Shown here: in pieces, positions 1-7,478 of the stretch | Layout: the number at the start of each line of letters is the position of its first letter | Position numbering within the stretch: position 1 is the stretch's first letter | Assembly (NCBI GenBank): GCA_017744735.1 | Contig: JAGIAR010000007.1 | Span: 124,001-188,000, forward strand | DNA length: 64,000 nucleotides | Reading direction: 5' to 3' | Origin: Novosphingobium sp. | GTDB lineage: Bacteria; Pseudomonadota; Alphaproteobacteria; Sphingomonadales; Sphingomonadaceae | Program-made: the position numbers and the translations under genes | Notes under the pieces: model-generated | The model's input: the letters and a program-made list of their open reading frames with translations, nothing else | What the model was told of the DNA's origin: nothing | The model's database searches: none

Positions 1-536
1 ATGCTTTCGGACAGGCGGCCGAACTTCCAGCTCCGCGCGACGTCGAACGCCGGGCCGAGAATCGTGCCGAGTCCGGCCGCGCGAAATTCGCTGCCGATCA
101 CGTCGCCGTATTTGGCCGCGATCGCGGGATCGAAACTCGCCCCTACCGCCAGCGGTGATGGCAGCGCGGTCGCCGTCGCCCCCCGCACCAGCCCGGCCGG
201 CCCGTCGGATCCGCCGATCTGCGGGATGCCGAGTTCCTTCCCAACGTCGCGCACGTTGGTGGCTGCCGCCTTGTCGGCATCGAGTCCCGGCGGCGGCGGC
301 GAGAGGAACCGCAATTTTTCTTCGACCGTCCTGAACTGCTCCAGCACGAAGCGCGCCCGGCACTCGGGGCTGTACGACGGATCGGCCCAGGGCTTGTCCT
401 CGCCCGGCTTCGCGGCGCAGTCCTGGCCTTGCGAGCCCCACAGGGCGGCCTGCGCGGAAACCTGCGCCGCGCCGGGTCCACTCGCGCAAAGCGCGCTGCC
501 CAGCAGTAATGCGATCGTGAGTGCGCGCCGCGCCAT
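1..536 (-). CDS. Glycoside hydrolase family 3 beta-glucosidase, N-terminal part (runs off left edge)
   Basis: The first about 178 codons of a secreted beta-glucosidase are visible. It opens with a Sec signal peptide (MARRALTIALLLGSALCA, likely cleaved after the following GPGAAQ). About 100 residues on comes the GH3 N-terminal barrel signature: a GGSDGPAGLVRG stretch, ATALPSPLAVGASFD, and then GTILGPAFDVAR followed by SWKFGRLSESM. In GH3 enzymes this region shapes the sugar-binding pocket; the catalytic Asp lies further on, outside the window. The start ATG at 536 has a strong ribosome site (GGGAGGAACC) directly before it. The gene faces away from nitronate monooxygenase, leaving a 275-bp divergent intergenic region. 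It probably releases glucose from beta-glucosides in the periplasm. Confidence 0.8.
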   Translation of the reverse strand, partial: MARRALTIALLLGSALCASGPGAAQVSAQAALWGSQGQDCAAKPGEDKPWADPSYSPECRARFVLEQFRTVEEKLRFLSPPPPGLDADKAAATNVRDVGKELGIPQIGGSDGPAGLVRGATATALPSPLAVGASFDPAIAAKYGDVIGSEFRAAGLGTILGPAFDVARSWKFGRLSES

Positions 537-754
537 GGTTCCTCCCATAGAATTCTGTTTGCCCCGGCCATCGACTGACAACGTTGTCTCGTCAAGAGCG
601 GAGCGACCTCCCCTTTCGCCGAAGCGGCGTGCCGTAGCGCATTTTCCTACACGCCCCAAACCTGCTAGCCCGGCCGGATGACCACCCGTTTGCTCATGCC
701 AGAACCCGCCGGAACGGGCGACCGCGGCGGGCGGGATTTTTGCCTCTATAACCC

Positions 755-793
755 TGTCACATGTGTCACACCCCTCCCGGCGCGATGTGTCAC
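755..793. promoter_or_regulatory. Cluster of three TGTCAC hexamers in the GH3/nitronate monooxygenase divergent region
   Basis: Three direct copies of TGTCAC occur at 755-760, 764-769 and 788-793, within 60 bp upstream of the nitronate monooxygenase start. The first two are 9 bp apart and the last 24 bp further on. They resemble a transcription-factor array, but the 9-bp spacing does not fit the 11-bp period of a PHO box. The regulator is not identifiable from sequence. Confidence 0.3.
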
Positions 794-811
794 CTTGCGC
801 GGAGCGAACTG

Positions 812-1792
812 ATGCCCCTGCCCCCGATTTTCGACCGCCTGCGCCTGCCGGTGATCGGCTCGCCGTTGTTCATCGTCTCGAACCCGGACCTGGTGATCGC
901 GCAATGCAAGGCGGGGATCGTCGGCAGCTTCCCTACGCTCAATGCGCGGCCATCGGGCATGCTCGACGAATGGCTGCACCGGATCACCGAGGAACTGACC
1001 GCGCACGACCGCGACCATCCCGAGAGCCCTTCGGCGCCCTTCGCCTGCAATCTGATCGTCCACCGTTCGAACCCCCGGCTGATGGAAGACGCGGCAGTGC
1101 TGGCGAAATGGAAGGTGCCGCTGGTGATCACCTCGCTCGGTGCGGTCGAGGAGATCAACCGGGGGGCGCACAGCTGGGGCGGGATCGTGCTGCACGATGT
1201 GATCAACCAGCGCTTCGCCCACAAGGCCATCGAGAAGGGCGCCGACGGGCTGATCCCGGTCGCGGCCGGCGCCGGCGGCCATGCCGGGGCGCAATCGCCC
1301 TTCGCGCTGATGCAGGAGATCAGGGAGTGGTTCGACGGGCCGGTCGCGCTGTCGGGAGCGATCGCGCATGGTCGCTCGATCCTCGCGGCGCAGGCGATGG
1401 GGGCGGACTTCGCCTATATCGGCAGCCCGTGGATCGCGACGGTCGAGGCCAATGCGGTCGAGGCCTACAAGCAGGCGATCGTCGACGGCGAGGCGAAGGA
1501 CATCGTCTATTCGAACCTTTTCACCGGGGTGCACGGCAATTACCTGCGCCGCTCGATCGAGAACGCCGGGATGGATCCCGATCGCCTGCCCGAAAGCGAT
1601 CCGAGCAAGATGGATTTCAGCCAGGTGACCGGCAGCGAGGCCAAGGCGTGGAAGGATATCTGGGGCTCGGGCCAGGGCATCGGTGCGGTCCACGCGATCG
1701 AGCCGGTCGCCGCCCGGGTCGCGCGGCTGGCCGCGGAATACGAGGAGGCGAAGCGTCAGTTGGCGGCCAGGACCGGGATGAAGGCGTCCTGA
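812..1792 (+). CDS. Nitronate monooxygenase (2-nitropropane dioxygenase family)
   Basis: A 326-residue FMN enzyme that oxidises alkyl nitronates such as propionate-3-nitronate. The TIM-barrel signatures are clear: LRLPVIGSPLFIVSNPDLV at the N-terminus, a VPLVITSLG strand, GLIPVAAGAGGHAG (FMN phosphate loop) near residue 150, and ALSGAIAHG followed by GADFAYIGSPWIAT further on. Length matches family members. I chose ATG 812 because GGAG lies 7 bp upstream; an in-frame ATG at 761 would add 17 unconserved residues. The 3' end overlaps the convergent AHH gene by 37 bp. The upstream region carries three TGTCAC repeats. The exact in vivo substrate is unknown. Confidence 0.85.
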   Translation: MPLPPIFDRLRLPVIGSPLFIVSNPDLVIAQCKAGIVGSFPTLNARPSGMLDEWLHRITEELTAHDRDHPESPSAPFACNLIVHRSNPRLMEDAAVLAKWKVPLVITSLGAVEEINRGAHSWGGIVLHDVINQRFAHKAIEKGADGLIPVAAGAGGHAGAQSPFALMQEIREWFDGPVALSGAIAHGRSILAAQAMGADFAYIGSPWIATVEANAVEAYKQAIVDGEAKDIVYSNLFTGVHGNYLRRSIENAGMDPDRLPESDPSKMDFSQVTGSEAKAWKDIWGSGQGIGAVHAIEPVAARVARLAAEYEEAKRQLAARTGMKAS

Positions 1793-2304
1793 CTGGCACC
1801 CCACAGCGCTTCCGCCATCGCGTCGAGCTCGCCGAAGTCGATCCCGGCGCCGGGCCGATCGCGCAGGTTGAGCCGCAACGGGCGACGCTGTGCCAGCAGC
1901 CGGCGACGCAACGCCCGCTGCAGCAGGGCGAGCCGCATCCAGGCCTGGTCGAGCGCGATTTCGGGCGCCCGCAGGCGCAGGTCGGACCACGCCGCCTCCA
2001 CCTGCCCGACCCGTTGCGCGACCAGTTCGTTGTAGACGCGGTGCGGCCCCCGGTGGAGCGGTAGGCCGATCCGGGCCGCGGCAGCCTCGGACGCGGGCAG
2101 CAGCAACCCGTTGAGCCGGAAATCGTCGAACCCGAGCCGCTCGTGCCCGACCGCCGCGAACAGCGCGCCATAGCAGCGCCCGCCCAGCAACTGGCTCGGC
2201 AAGAGATGGTGGCGCTGCATTCCGGACTGGTGCCCGGGCATGCCGCGCCGGTTGACCGAGCGGAACGGCAGTCGCCTGCGCGCCGCCGCCCCGCCCTGGA
2301 TCAT
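1756..2304 (-). CDS. AHH-domain (HNH/Endo VII-type nuclease fold) protein
   Basis: A 182-residue protein carrying an AHH-type nuclease core. The diagnostic part is MQRHHLLPSQLL near residues 28-39, followed by GFDDFRLNGLLLPA and PLHRGPHRVYN, where paired His residues typical of the ENDO VII metal site recur. The C-terminal half is helical and Arg-rich. There is no export or toxin-delivery domain, unlike polymorphic toxins that carry AHH tips. The start ATG (2304) overlaps the upstream stop as ATGA, so it is translationally coupled to the unknown gene before it. The 3' end overlaps nitronate monooxygenase by 37 bp. Similar stand-alone AHH genes are common in sphingomonads as far as I recall; a biochemical role is not established. 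Confidence 0.6.
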   Translation of the reverse strand: MIQGGAAARRRLPFRSVNRRGMPGHQSGMQRHHLLPSQLLGGRCYGALFAAVGHERLGFDDFRLNGLLLPASEAAAARIGLPLHRGPHRVYNELVAQRVGQVEAAWSDLRLRAPEIALDQAWMRLALLQRALRRRLLAQRRPLRLNLRDRPGAGIDFGELDAMAEALWGASQDAFIPVLAAN

Positions 2305-3014
2305 GCGGCGCTGACGCGCACGAAGCGCCGGTTGGGCGAGGGATCGAGCCGCAGCGCCGCGCCGTCGGGGCCGGTCGCGCCCTCGGGCCGTTCGATCGGC
2401 CCCCGCTCGACCAGCTCGTGGATCAGCCGCAGCGCAAGTTGGGCCGAACCGGCACCGCGCCCGGCAATCTCGGGTTCCAGCCGCAGTTCCTGCCCGGTGA
2501 AGAAGGCCAGGCCTTCGCTCTGCATCCCCCCGTCGGGCGCCTTGAGCAGCGCGGTGAGCCCTAGGGCGGGGAAGGCGCCGCCCTCGAGCCAGCGCGTCAC
2601 GCTGCGGCGGAAATGGCCCGGGCCGCTCAGCGTGCGCGCGGGAAGCCATCCGACCGCGACGATCCCCGGCAGTTCGCACAATTGCATGGCGAGCCACATC
2701 TGGCTGCGCACCACCGGCATCATCGCCGCGCCCGCTGCGAGATGCGGGCCGGGAGTAAGCGTCAGCGCGGCGTATTGAAACGCGTTGAAGCCCGGCGGAA
2801 GGTCGAACAGGTTCGCATGAAGCTCATGGATCTCGGCATTCCCGGGGGCGAGCCCCTTGAGGTCGAAGGTCAGCCCATTGACCAGCAATTCCAGCCAGTT
2901 GCCGTCGCTATCCGGAGGCGGATCGTGGCTGACCGCGAATTCGCCGGATGCCGCCAGGCGATGGATCGACGAAGCGTCGGGCTGCGCCGCCCCGTCGAAC
3001 AGCAGGGACAGCAC
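2301..3014 (-). CDS. Uncharacterised cytosolic protein, second gene of the flavodoxin-AHH trio
   Basis: About 237 residues, no recognised family. The sequence is protein-like with balanced composition: LSLLFDGAAQPDASSIHRL at the start, LELLVNGLTFDLKGLAPG near residue 45, an aromatic WLAMQLCELPGIVAVGWLPA segment in the middle, and a hydrophilic C-terminus. No signal peptide or membrane span is evident. The start is uncertain: GTG 3014 puts the first conserved-looking strand at the N-terminus and has AGGA upstream; TTG 3077 would give 258 residues but adds a low-complexity leader. The stop overlaps the AHH start by 4 bp (ATGA), so the two proteins are probably made together. Function unknown. 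Confidence 0.6.
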   Translation of the reverse strand: MLSLLFDGAAQPDASSIHRLAASGEFAVSHDPPPDSDGNWLELLVNGLTFDLKGLAPGNAEIHELHANLFDLPPGFNAFQYAALTLTPGPHLAAGAAMMPVVRSQMWLAMQLCELPGIVAVGWLPARTLSGPGHFRRSVTRWLEGGAFPALGLTALLKAPDGGMQSEGLAFFTGQELRLEPEIAGRGAGSAQLALRLIHELVERGPIERPEGATGPDGAALRLDPSPNRRFVRVSAA

Positions 3015-3149
3015 GGCTGCGGGTCGCGCAATCCTGGACTGATCCTGTGCGATGGCGTTGCGCCCCCTTCGTGCCAAGGCCCGGCGTTGTGGCGCGAAAG
3101 GCGGATGCCGTCGAGTCCCGCAAGGGGAGATCGCTCGGGTTCGGACGCA

Positions 3150-3665
3150 TCAGAACACGCCGAGCGCCAACCCCTCCGCGAGCGCCGCACCGAGGTCCCG
3201 GCAACGCGCCAGCACCGGCGGGGGGACAGTCTTGGGCGCGCAAATCGCCTCCGGCGTTTGGGCGGCGAGATTCGCGATCAGCGGCTCTGCAACCCGTTTC
3301 AGCCGCCAGCCCGTGACGATCCGGTCGATCTGCGCCTGCGCCCCGGTCCCGTCCGATCCCGCGGCGATCAGCGTCGCATAGGCCCGCCCTTCGAGCTGCC
3401 CGAGCAACGGATAATAGCAACGGTCGAACAGGTCCTTCATCGTGCCGGACATCGTCCCGAGATTCTCCGGGCAGGCGAACAGATAGGCCTGCGCGGCAAG
3501 CAGATCGGCCGGTTCCGCGGCGCTGGCGTACAGCAGCCGCGCACGGCCCCCCGCTGCTTGGCCGCCCGCTCCTTGGCCGCCCGCCCCCTCGAACGCCGCG
3601 CGCGCCATGGCCTCGGCGGCGCCGGTACGGCTGTGCCACAGGATCGCGAGCGGCGGACTGTCCAT
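3150..3665 (-). CDS. Flavodoxin-like / NAD(P)H-dependent oxidoreductase family protein
   Basis: A 171-residue flavodoxin-fold protein. The N-terminus PPLAILWHSRTGAAEAMA is a beta strand plus an FMN phosphate-binding loop of the SRTG type; further in, LFACPENLGTMSGTMKDLFD and YYPLLGQLEGRAYATLIAAG match the isoalloxazine-contacting loops of WrbA/flavodoxin-like reductases. A short Ala/Gly repeat (EGAGGQGAGGQAAGG, residues about 26-40) interrupts the fold after the first helix. It starts at ATG 3665 and is the first gene of a minus-strand group leading to the unknown protein and the AHH nuclease. Redox partner and substrate are not evident. Confidence 0.75.
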   Translation of the reverse strand: MDSPPLAILWHSRTGAAEAMARAAFEGAGGQGAGGQAAGGRARLLYASAAEPADLLAAQAYLFACPENLGTMSGTMKDLFDRCYYPLLGQLEGRAYATLIAAGSDGTGAQAQIDRIVTGWRLKRVAEPLIANLAAQTPEAICAPKTVPPPVLARCRDLGAALAEGLALGVF

Positions 3666-3728
3666 AACGCCAGCATCCGCCCCGCCCGGCGATTGTCAAT
3701 TGCTGTCCGGATCGGGTAGCTGTCCGGC

Positions 3729-5531
3729 ATGGCATCCCGACACGTCCCGGCCGTCCTCGGAGTGGAGCGCTCGCTCGGCGGGCGCGGCTGGCAGTGGCGC
3801 GGCGGCAACATGGATCTGGGCGGCGCAAACGGCGGCGGCATCGCCGGGCTGGAGGACGACATCGTCACCCAGTTGCTGCTCGCGCGCGGCGTTGCGCGCG
3901 AGGACCTCGCCCGCCATCGCACACCGACGCTGCGCGGCTTCCTTCCCGACCCGAGCCAGTTCCGCGACATGGACGCGGCCGCCGAGCGCCTGGCCGAAGC
4001 CGTGCTCGGGCAGGAGACCGTGACCGTCTACGGCGATTACGACGTCGATGGGGCGACCAGCGCGGCGCTGCTGGTCCGGCTGCTGCGCCTGCTGGGGCAG
4101 CCGGCGCGCTACTACATTCCCGACCGCCTGCTCGAGGGCTACGGGCCCTCGGGCGAAGCGCTGGTGCGGCTGGCGGAGGAAGGCAGCAGCCTCATCGTCA
4201 CCGTCGATTGCGGCGCGATGGCGCACGACGCGTTGGACCAGGCGCACCGCGCGGGGGTCGACGTGATCGTGGTGGATCACCACAAATGCGCCGCCGAGCT
4301 TCCGGTCGCCGCGGCGCTGGTCAATCCCAACCGGCTGGACGAAGGCGACATCGGCGCGGCGCACGGCCACCTCGCCGCGGTCGGCGTCGCCTTCCTGCTG
4401 GCGATCGCGACCGTGCGGACCCTGCGCCAGCGCGGCTATTTCGAAACCCGCCCCGAGCCGGACCTGCTCGCCCTGCTCGATCTGGTCGCGCTCGGCACGG
4501 TGGCCGATGTCGCCGCGCTGCACGGACTCAACCGGGCGATGGTGGCACAGGGGCTCAAGGTAATGGCGCGGCGGGAAAACACCGGCATGGCCGCGCTGAT
4601 CGATGCGAGCCGCCTCAACCGCGCACCAAGCTGCAGCGACCTCGGCTTCGCGCTCGGGCCGCGGATCAACGCGGGCGGACGGGTCGGCGAATCGACCCTG
4701 GGCGTGCGGCTGCTGACCACCGAGGACCCGGAAGAGGCGCGTGCGATCTCGGCGCAGTTGTCGCAGCTCAACGAGGAACGCCGCGCGATCGAGGCCGAGG
4801 TGCAGGAAGCCGCCGAGGCGCAGCTGGCCGCGCAGCACAACCGCGCGGTGCTGGTGCTTGCCGGCAAGGGCTGGCACCCGGGCGTGATCGGGATCGTCGC
4901 CGGGCGGATCAAGGAGAAGACCGGCAAGCCGACGCTGGTCATCGCGCTCGACGCCGATGAAAACGGCAATGGCAAGGGTTCGGGCCGCTCGGTCGGCGGG
5001 GTCGATCTGGGGGCGGCGATCATCGCGGCGCGCGAGCACGGGCTGCTGGTCGCGGGCGGCGGGCACGCGATGGCGGCCGGGCTGACGGTTGCTCCGGCCA
5101 GGCTCGACGCCCTCGCCCAATGGCTCGACGAACGGCTTTCGGCCGCGGTCATGCGCGCGCTGGAGGAACGCTCGATGCTGCTCGACCTCGCGGTCGCTCC
5201 CGGTGGGCTGACCCCCGGCCTGGTCGAGACGCTCGACAGCGCCGGCCCCTTCGGGGTCGGCTGGCCGGCACCGCGGGTCGCGGTCGGTCCGGTTCGGCTG
5301 GTCAAGGCCGATCTTGTCGGGAAAGACCATGTGCGGGTGATCGCCAGCGGGCGCGACGGCGCCTCGTTCAAGGCGATCGCCTTCCGCGCCGCGGAGACCG
5401 AGCTCGGGCAGGCGCTGCTGCACGGAGCGAAAGGGCGGTCGCTGTGGCTCGCGGGCCGCGCGAAGATCGACGACTGGGGCAGCCGGCCGCAGGCGGAACT
5501 GCATCTCGAAGACGCGGCCTGGGCCGATTGA
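3729..5531 (+). CDS. recJ: Single-stranded-DNA-specific exonuclease RecJ
   Basis: A 600-residue DHH-family 5'-3' ssDNA exonuclease used in recombination, mismatch repair and repair of stalled forks. The metal-binding motifs are intact: DYDVDG at residues 103-108, VDCG at 159-162 and VDHH at 182-185. The DHHA1 signature GGGHAMAAG sits near residue 445, and a C-terminal OB-fold region follows. Length is normal for RecJ (E. coli 577). The 27 residues before the second Met (MDLGGANGG) are not obviously conserved, so translation could begin at 3810; I kept the first ATG. It stands alone on the plus strand, with tRNA-Glu genes following 70 bp downstream. Confidence 0.95.
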   Translation: MASRHVPAVLGVERSLGGRGWQWRGGNMDLGGANGGGIAGLEDDIVTQLLLARGVAREDLARHRTPTLRGFLPDPSQFRDMDAAAERLAEAVLGQETVTVYGDYDVDGATSAALLVRLLRLLGQPARYYIPDRLLEGYGPSGEALVRLAEEGSSLIVTVDCGAMAHDALDQAHRAGVDVIVVDHHKCAAELPVAAALVNPNRLDEGDIGAAHGHLAAVGVAFLLAIATVRTLRQRGYFETRPEPDLLALLDLVALGTVADVAALHGLNRAMVAQGLKVMARRENTGMAALIDASRLNRAPSCSDLGFALGPRINAGGRVGESTLGVRLLTTEDPEEARAISAQLSQLNEERRAIEAEVQEAAEAQLAAQHNRAVLVLAGKGWHPGVIGIVAGRIKEKTGKPTLVIALDADENGNGKGSGRSVGGVDLGAAIIAAREHGLLVAGGGHAMAAGLTVAPARLDALAQWLDERLSAAVMRALEERSMLLDLAVAPGGLTPGLVETLDSAGPFGVGWPAPRVAVGPVRLVKADLVGKDHVRVIASGRDGASFKAIAFRAAETELGQALLHGAKGRSLWLAGRAKIDDWGSRPQAELHLEDAAWAD

Positions 5532-5601
5532 ATCGGCGGCGCTACTCTGGGGGTTGACCCGGCCCGGCCCCGCCCCTAAGTGCGCGGGCCTGCAACGCAG
5601 T

Positions 5602-5676
5602 GGCCCCTTCGTCTAGCGGTTAGGACGCGGCCCTTTCACGGCTGAAACACGGGTTCGATTCCCGTAGGGGTCACCA
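5602..5676 (+). tRNA. tRNA-Glu (anticodon UUC)
   Basis: A 75-nt cloverleaf with encoded CCA. The acceptor strands GGCCCCT and AGGGGTC pair over 7 bp with one G-U. The anticodon loop CTTTCAC gives anticodon UUC, and the T loop has GTTCGATTCCC. It is the first of a tandem pair with tRNA-Glu(CUC). Confidence 0.97.
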
Positions 5677-5718
5677 ACTTGCAGCGGGCGCCCGGCGCCC
5701 CGGATCTGCCGGATTTCC

Positions 5719-5793
5719 GGCCCCTTCGTCTAGCGGTCAGGACGCGGCCCTCTCACGGCTGAAACACGGGTTCGATTCCCGTAGGGGTCACCA
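5719..5793 (+). tRNA. tRNA-Glu (anticodon CUC)
   Basis: A 75-nt tRNA nearly identical to the gene 42 bp upstream. The anticodon loop is CTCTCAC, giving anticodon CUC, and one D-loop base also differs. CCA is encoded. The pair looks like a tandem duplication that diverged to read GAA and GAG, fitting a GC-rich genome. Confidence 0.97.
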
Positions 5794-5852
5794 GCGCGGA
5801 GCGGTTTTGCGGAACCCCGCAGTCCGTGGCGATCCGATCCCGCTTCCCGCAC

Positions 5853-7253
5853 TCAACCGCTTTGCCGCCGGGGCGACACCCGGCCGCCCCGGATGTCCCG
5901 ATAGCGGGCTGCCGTCGCGGCGAGATCGGCCGCCTTGCCGGTCAGTGGACCCGCCAGGAAGGCAGCGAGCAGGTCCGCCGTCGCCTGCTGCGTCTCCGCC
6001 GGACCTCGCTCGCCGCCGATCGCCTGCGCCAGCAGCCAGCGCCCGGGCGGCGCGAAGAAGAACGGCAGGTCGGTGAAGCTGTAGTGGTTGGCGTGCCCGA
6101 TCTCGTAGCGGAAACCCGGCGCACTCATATTCGCGAGCAGCCTGCCGTTGCCTTCGACGAATTGATCGCCATGGGGCGTCTCGGCGGGATCGCTCTCGAT
6201 CAGCAGGAACGGGCGGGCAAGCTTGCGCGCGGTCAGGTCGCCATAGGGCGTGCCGTCGATATTGGCCGCGGCCACCACGCGGGAATCCTCGCCGAGCGCG
6301 GCGATTGCGGCCGCTCCGCCGAAGGAATGGCCGATCACCGCCACTTTCGACCCGTCGATCCGGCCGCGCAGGCGGGGCGAGAGGGCTTCGGGACGGGCAA
6401 GCCGGTCGATCACGAAGCAGATATCGGCCGCTCTGCGGGCCTGCTCGCGGATCATATAGGGGATCTTGTCGCGTTCTCCCGGCAGCACGATCTCGCGCGT
6501 CCCGACCACCCGGCCGTCGGGAAGCTCGGTCACTCCCGCCTCGTAGGGATGGTCCAGCGCGAAGACCGCGAAGCCGCGGCTGGCGAGGCGAGTCGCCAGT
6601 CCGGTGTAGGCTGCGCGCGGAGCGCCGTAGCCGGGCGAGAAGATCACCACCGGCCACGGCCGCTCGCCGCCGGCGAGCGGCGCCCGGGGCGCGGCATGGC
6701 TGTCGATCTGGCCGTAGCGGGCGAGCAGAAAGCCGGGCAGGCCGCTGACCGTCGCCGGCATGCGTCCGGTTCCGTCGATATAGGGCAGACGCGCGCCGCC
6801 GGTCGGTCCGCGCTGCTTGGCAGGGTACCAGACCTGAGCGATCACAGCCCGGCGGTCGGCCGGATCGGCCGTGTGGGGCTCATCGCGCGAGAAGTCGGTC
6901 CAGCGGTAGATCTCCGTGCCAACCGCGTATCCCCCGTCGGGAGGCGGCAGCGCCGGGACCGCCGGCATGATCCAGACGCCGACGCAGGCGGCCGCGATCG
7001 TGGCGAAGCCGAGCCGGCCGAGCCACCGCAGCACCGCGCCGGTCTTGGGCGGCGGAAGGGCGCTGAGGCCAAGCAGGATATAGGCGGGGACGTCCTGCCA
7101 GGTGAAGCCGCACAAGATCCACTGGCCGCCCGCCAGCAGAACCGCGAGGCCGGCCGCGGCGATCCGCAGGCGGGGCCGCCAGGCGGGCACGAACAGCCGC
7201 CAGGCGGCCAGAGCCAGCACCGCGGCCAGCAATATCGTATCGGGAAGCAGCAC
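5853..7253 (-). CDS. Membrane-anchored PAF-acetylhydrolase / dienelactone-hydrolase-like esterase
   Basis: About 466 residues. The first about 110 residues hold several hydrophobic segments (LLAAVLALAAWRLFV, LAVLLAGGQWILCG, AYILLGLSALP and FATIAAACVGVWIM), predicting an N-terminal membrane domain. The rest is an alpha/beta hydrolase of the PAF-acetylhydrolase II type: PVVIFSPGYGAPRAAYTGLA (oxyanion region), FAVFALDHPYEAGV, and the nucleophile elbow VAVIGHSFGGAAA. A late Asp (LLIESDPAE) and His (GHANHYSF) can complete the triad. Start chosen at GTG 7253 with GAGAG upstream; a TTG at 7427 would extend it 58 residues of non-protein-like sequence. Likely a lipase or esterase facing the periplasm; the substrate is unknown. 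Confidence 0.7.
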   Translation of the reverse strand: MLLPDTILLAAVLALAAWRLFVPAWRPRLRIAAAGLAVLLAGGQWILCGFTWQDVPAYILLGLSALPPPKTGAVLRWLGRLGFATIAAACVGVWIMPAVPALPPPDGGYAVGTEIYRWTDFSRDEPHTADPADRRAVIAQVWYPAKQRGPTGGARLPYIDGTGRMPATVSGLPGFLLARYGQIDSHAAPRAPLAGGERPWPVVIFSPGYGAPRAAYTGLATRLASRGFAVFALDHPYEAGVTELPDGRVVGTREIVLPGERDKIPYMIREQARRAADICFVIDRLARPEALSPRLRGRIDGSKVAVIGHSFGGAAAIAALGEDSRVVAAANIDGTPYGDLTARKLARPFLLIESDPAETPHGDQFVEGNGRLLANMSAPGFRYEIGHANHYSFTDLPFFFAPPGRWLLAQAIGGERGPAETQQATADLLAAFLAGPLTGKAADLAATAARYRDIRGGRVSPRRQSG

Positions 7254-7478
7254 CGGTTCGCTCTCGTTTCCAAAAGTCCGGCATCGGCGCCCGGGATCCC
7301 GCGCCTGTGCCCAGTCGCTCAACGGCCGATCCCTGAACGGAGCGCGGTTTTTACCATCGCGCAGACCGGATCGGGAAGTCCAAAACGGGGACCGCGGTCG
7401 CGCGGCACGTTTCAAAGTATATGACAAAAAACACGATCCGCTGGCGATCAGCGATGCGCGCCGCTAATTGCTCGGCCG

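Noticed and set aside
1..681. A plus-strand frame over the left edge
   Set aside because: It is antisense to the GH3 gene, which has a signal peptide, strong ribosome site and family motifs.
3696..5504. A 602-codon open frame opposite recJ
   Set aside because: It is antisense to a complete, well-matched recJ; its product is Arg/Asp/Gly-rich without motifs, as expected for a shadow frame in GC-rich DNA.
7421..7426. A single ATGACA half site before phoR, considered as a PHO box
   Set aside because: Only one half site is present; the partner at the 11-bp spacing (ACACGAT) does not match.
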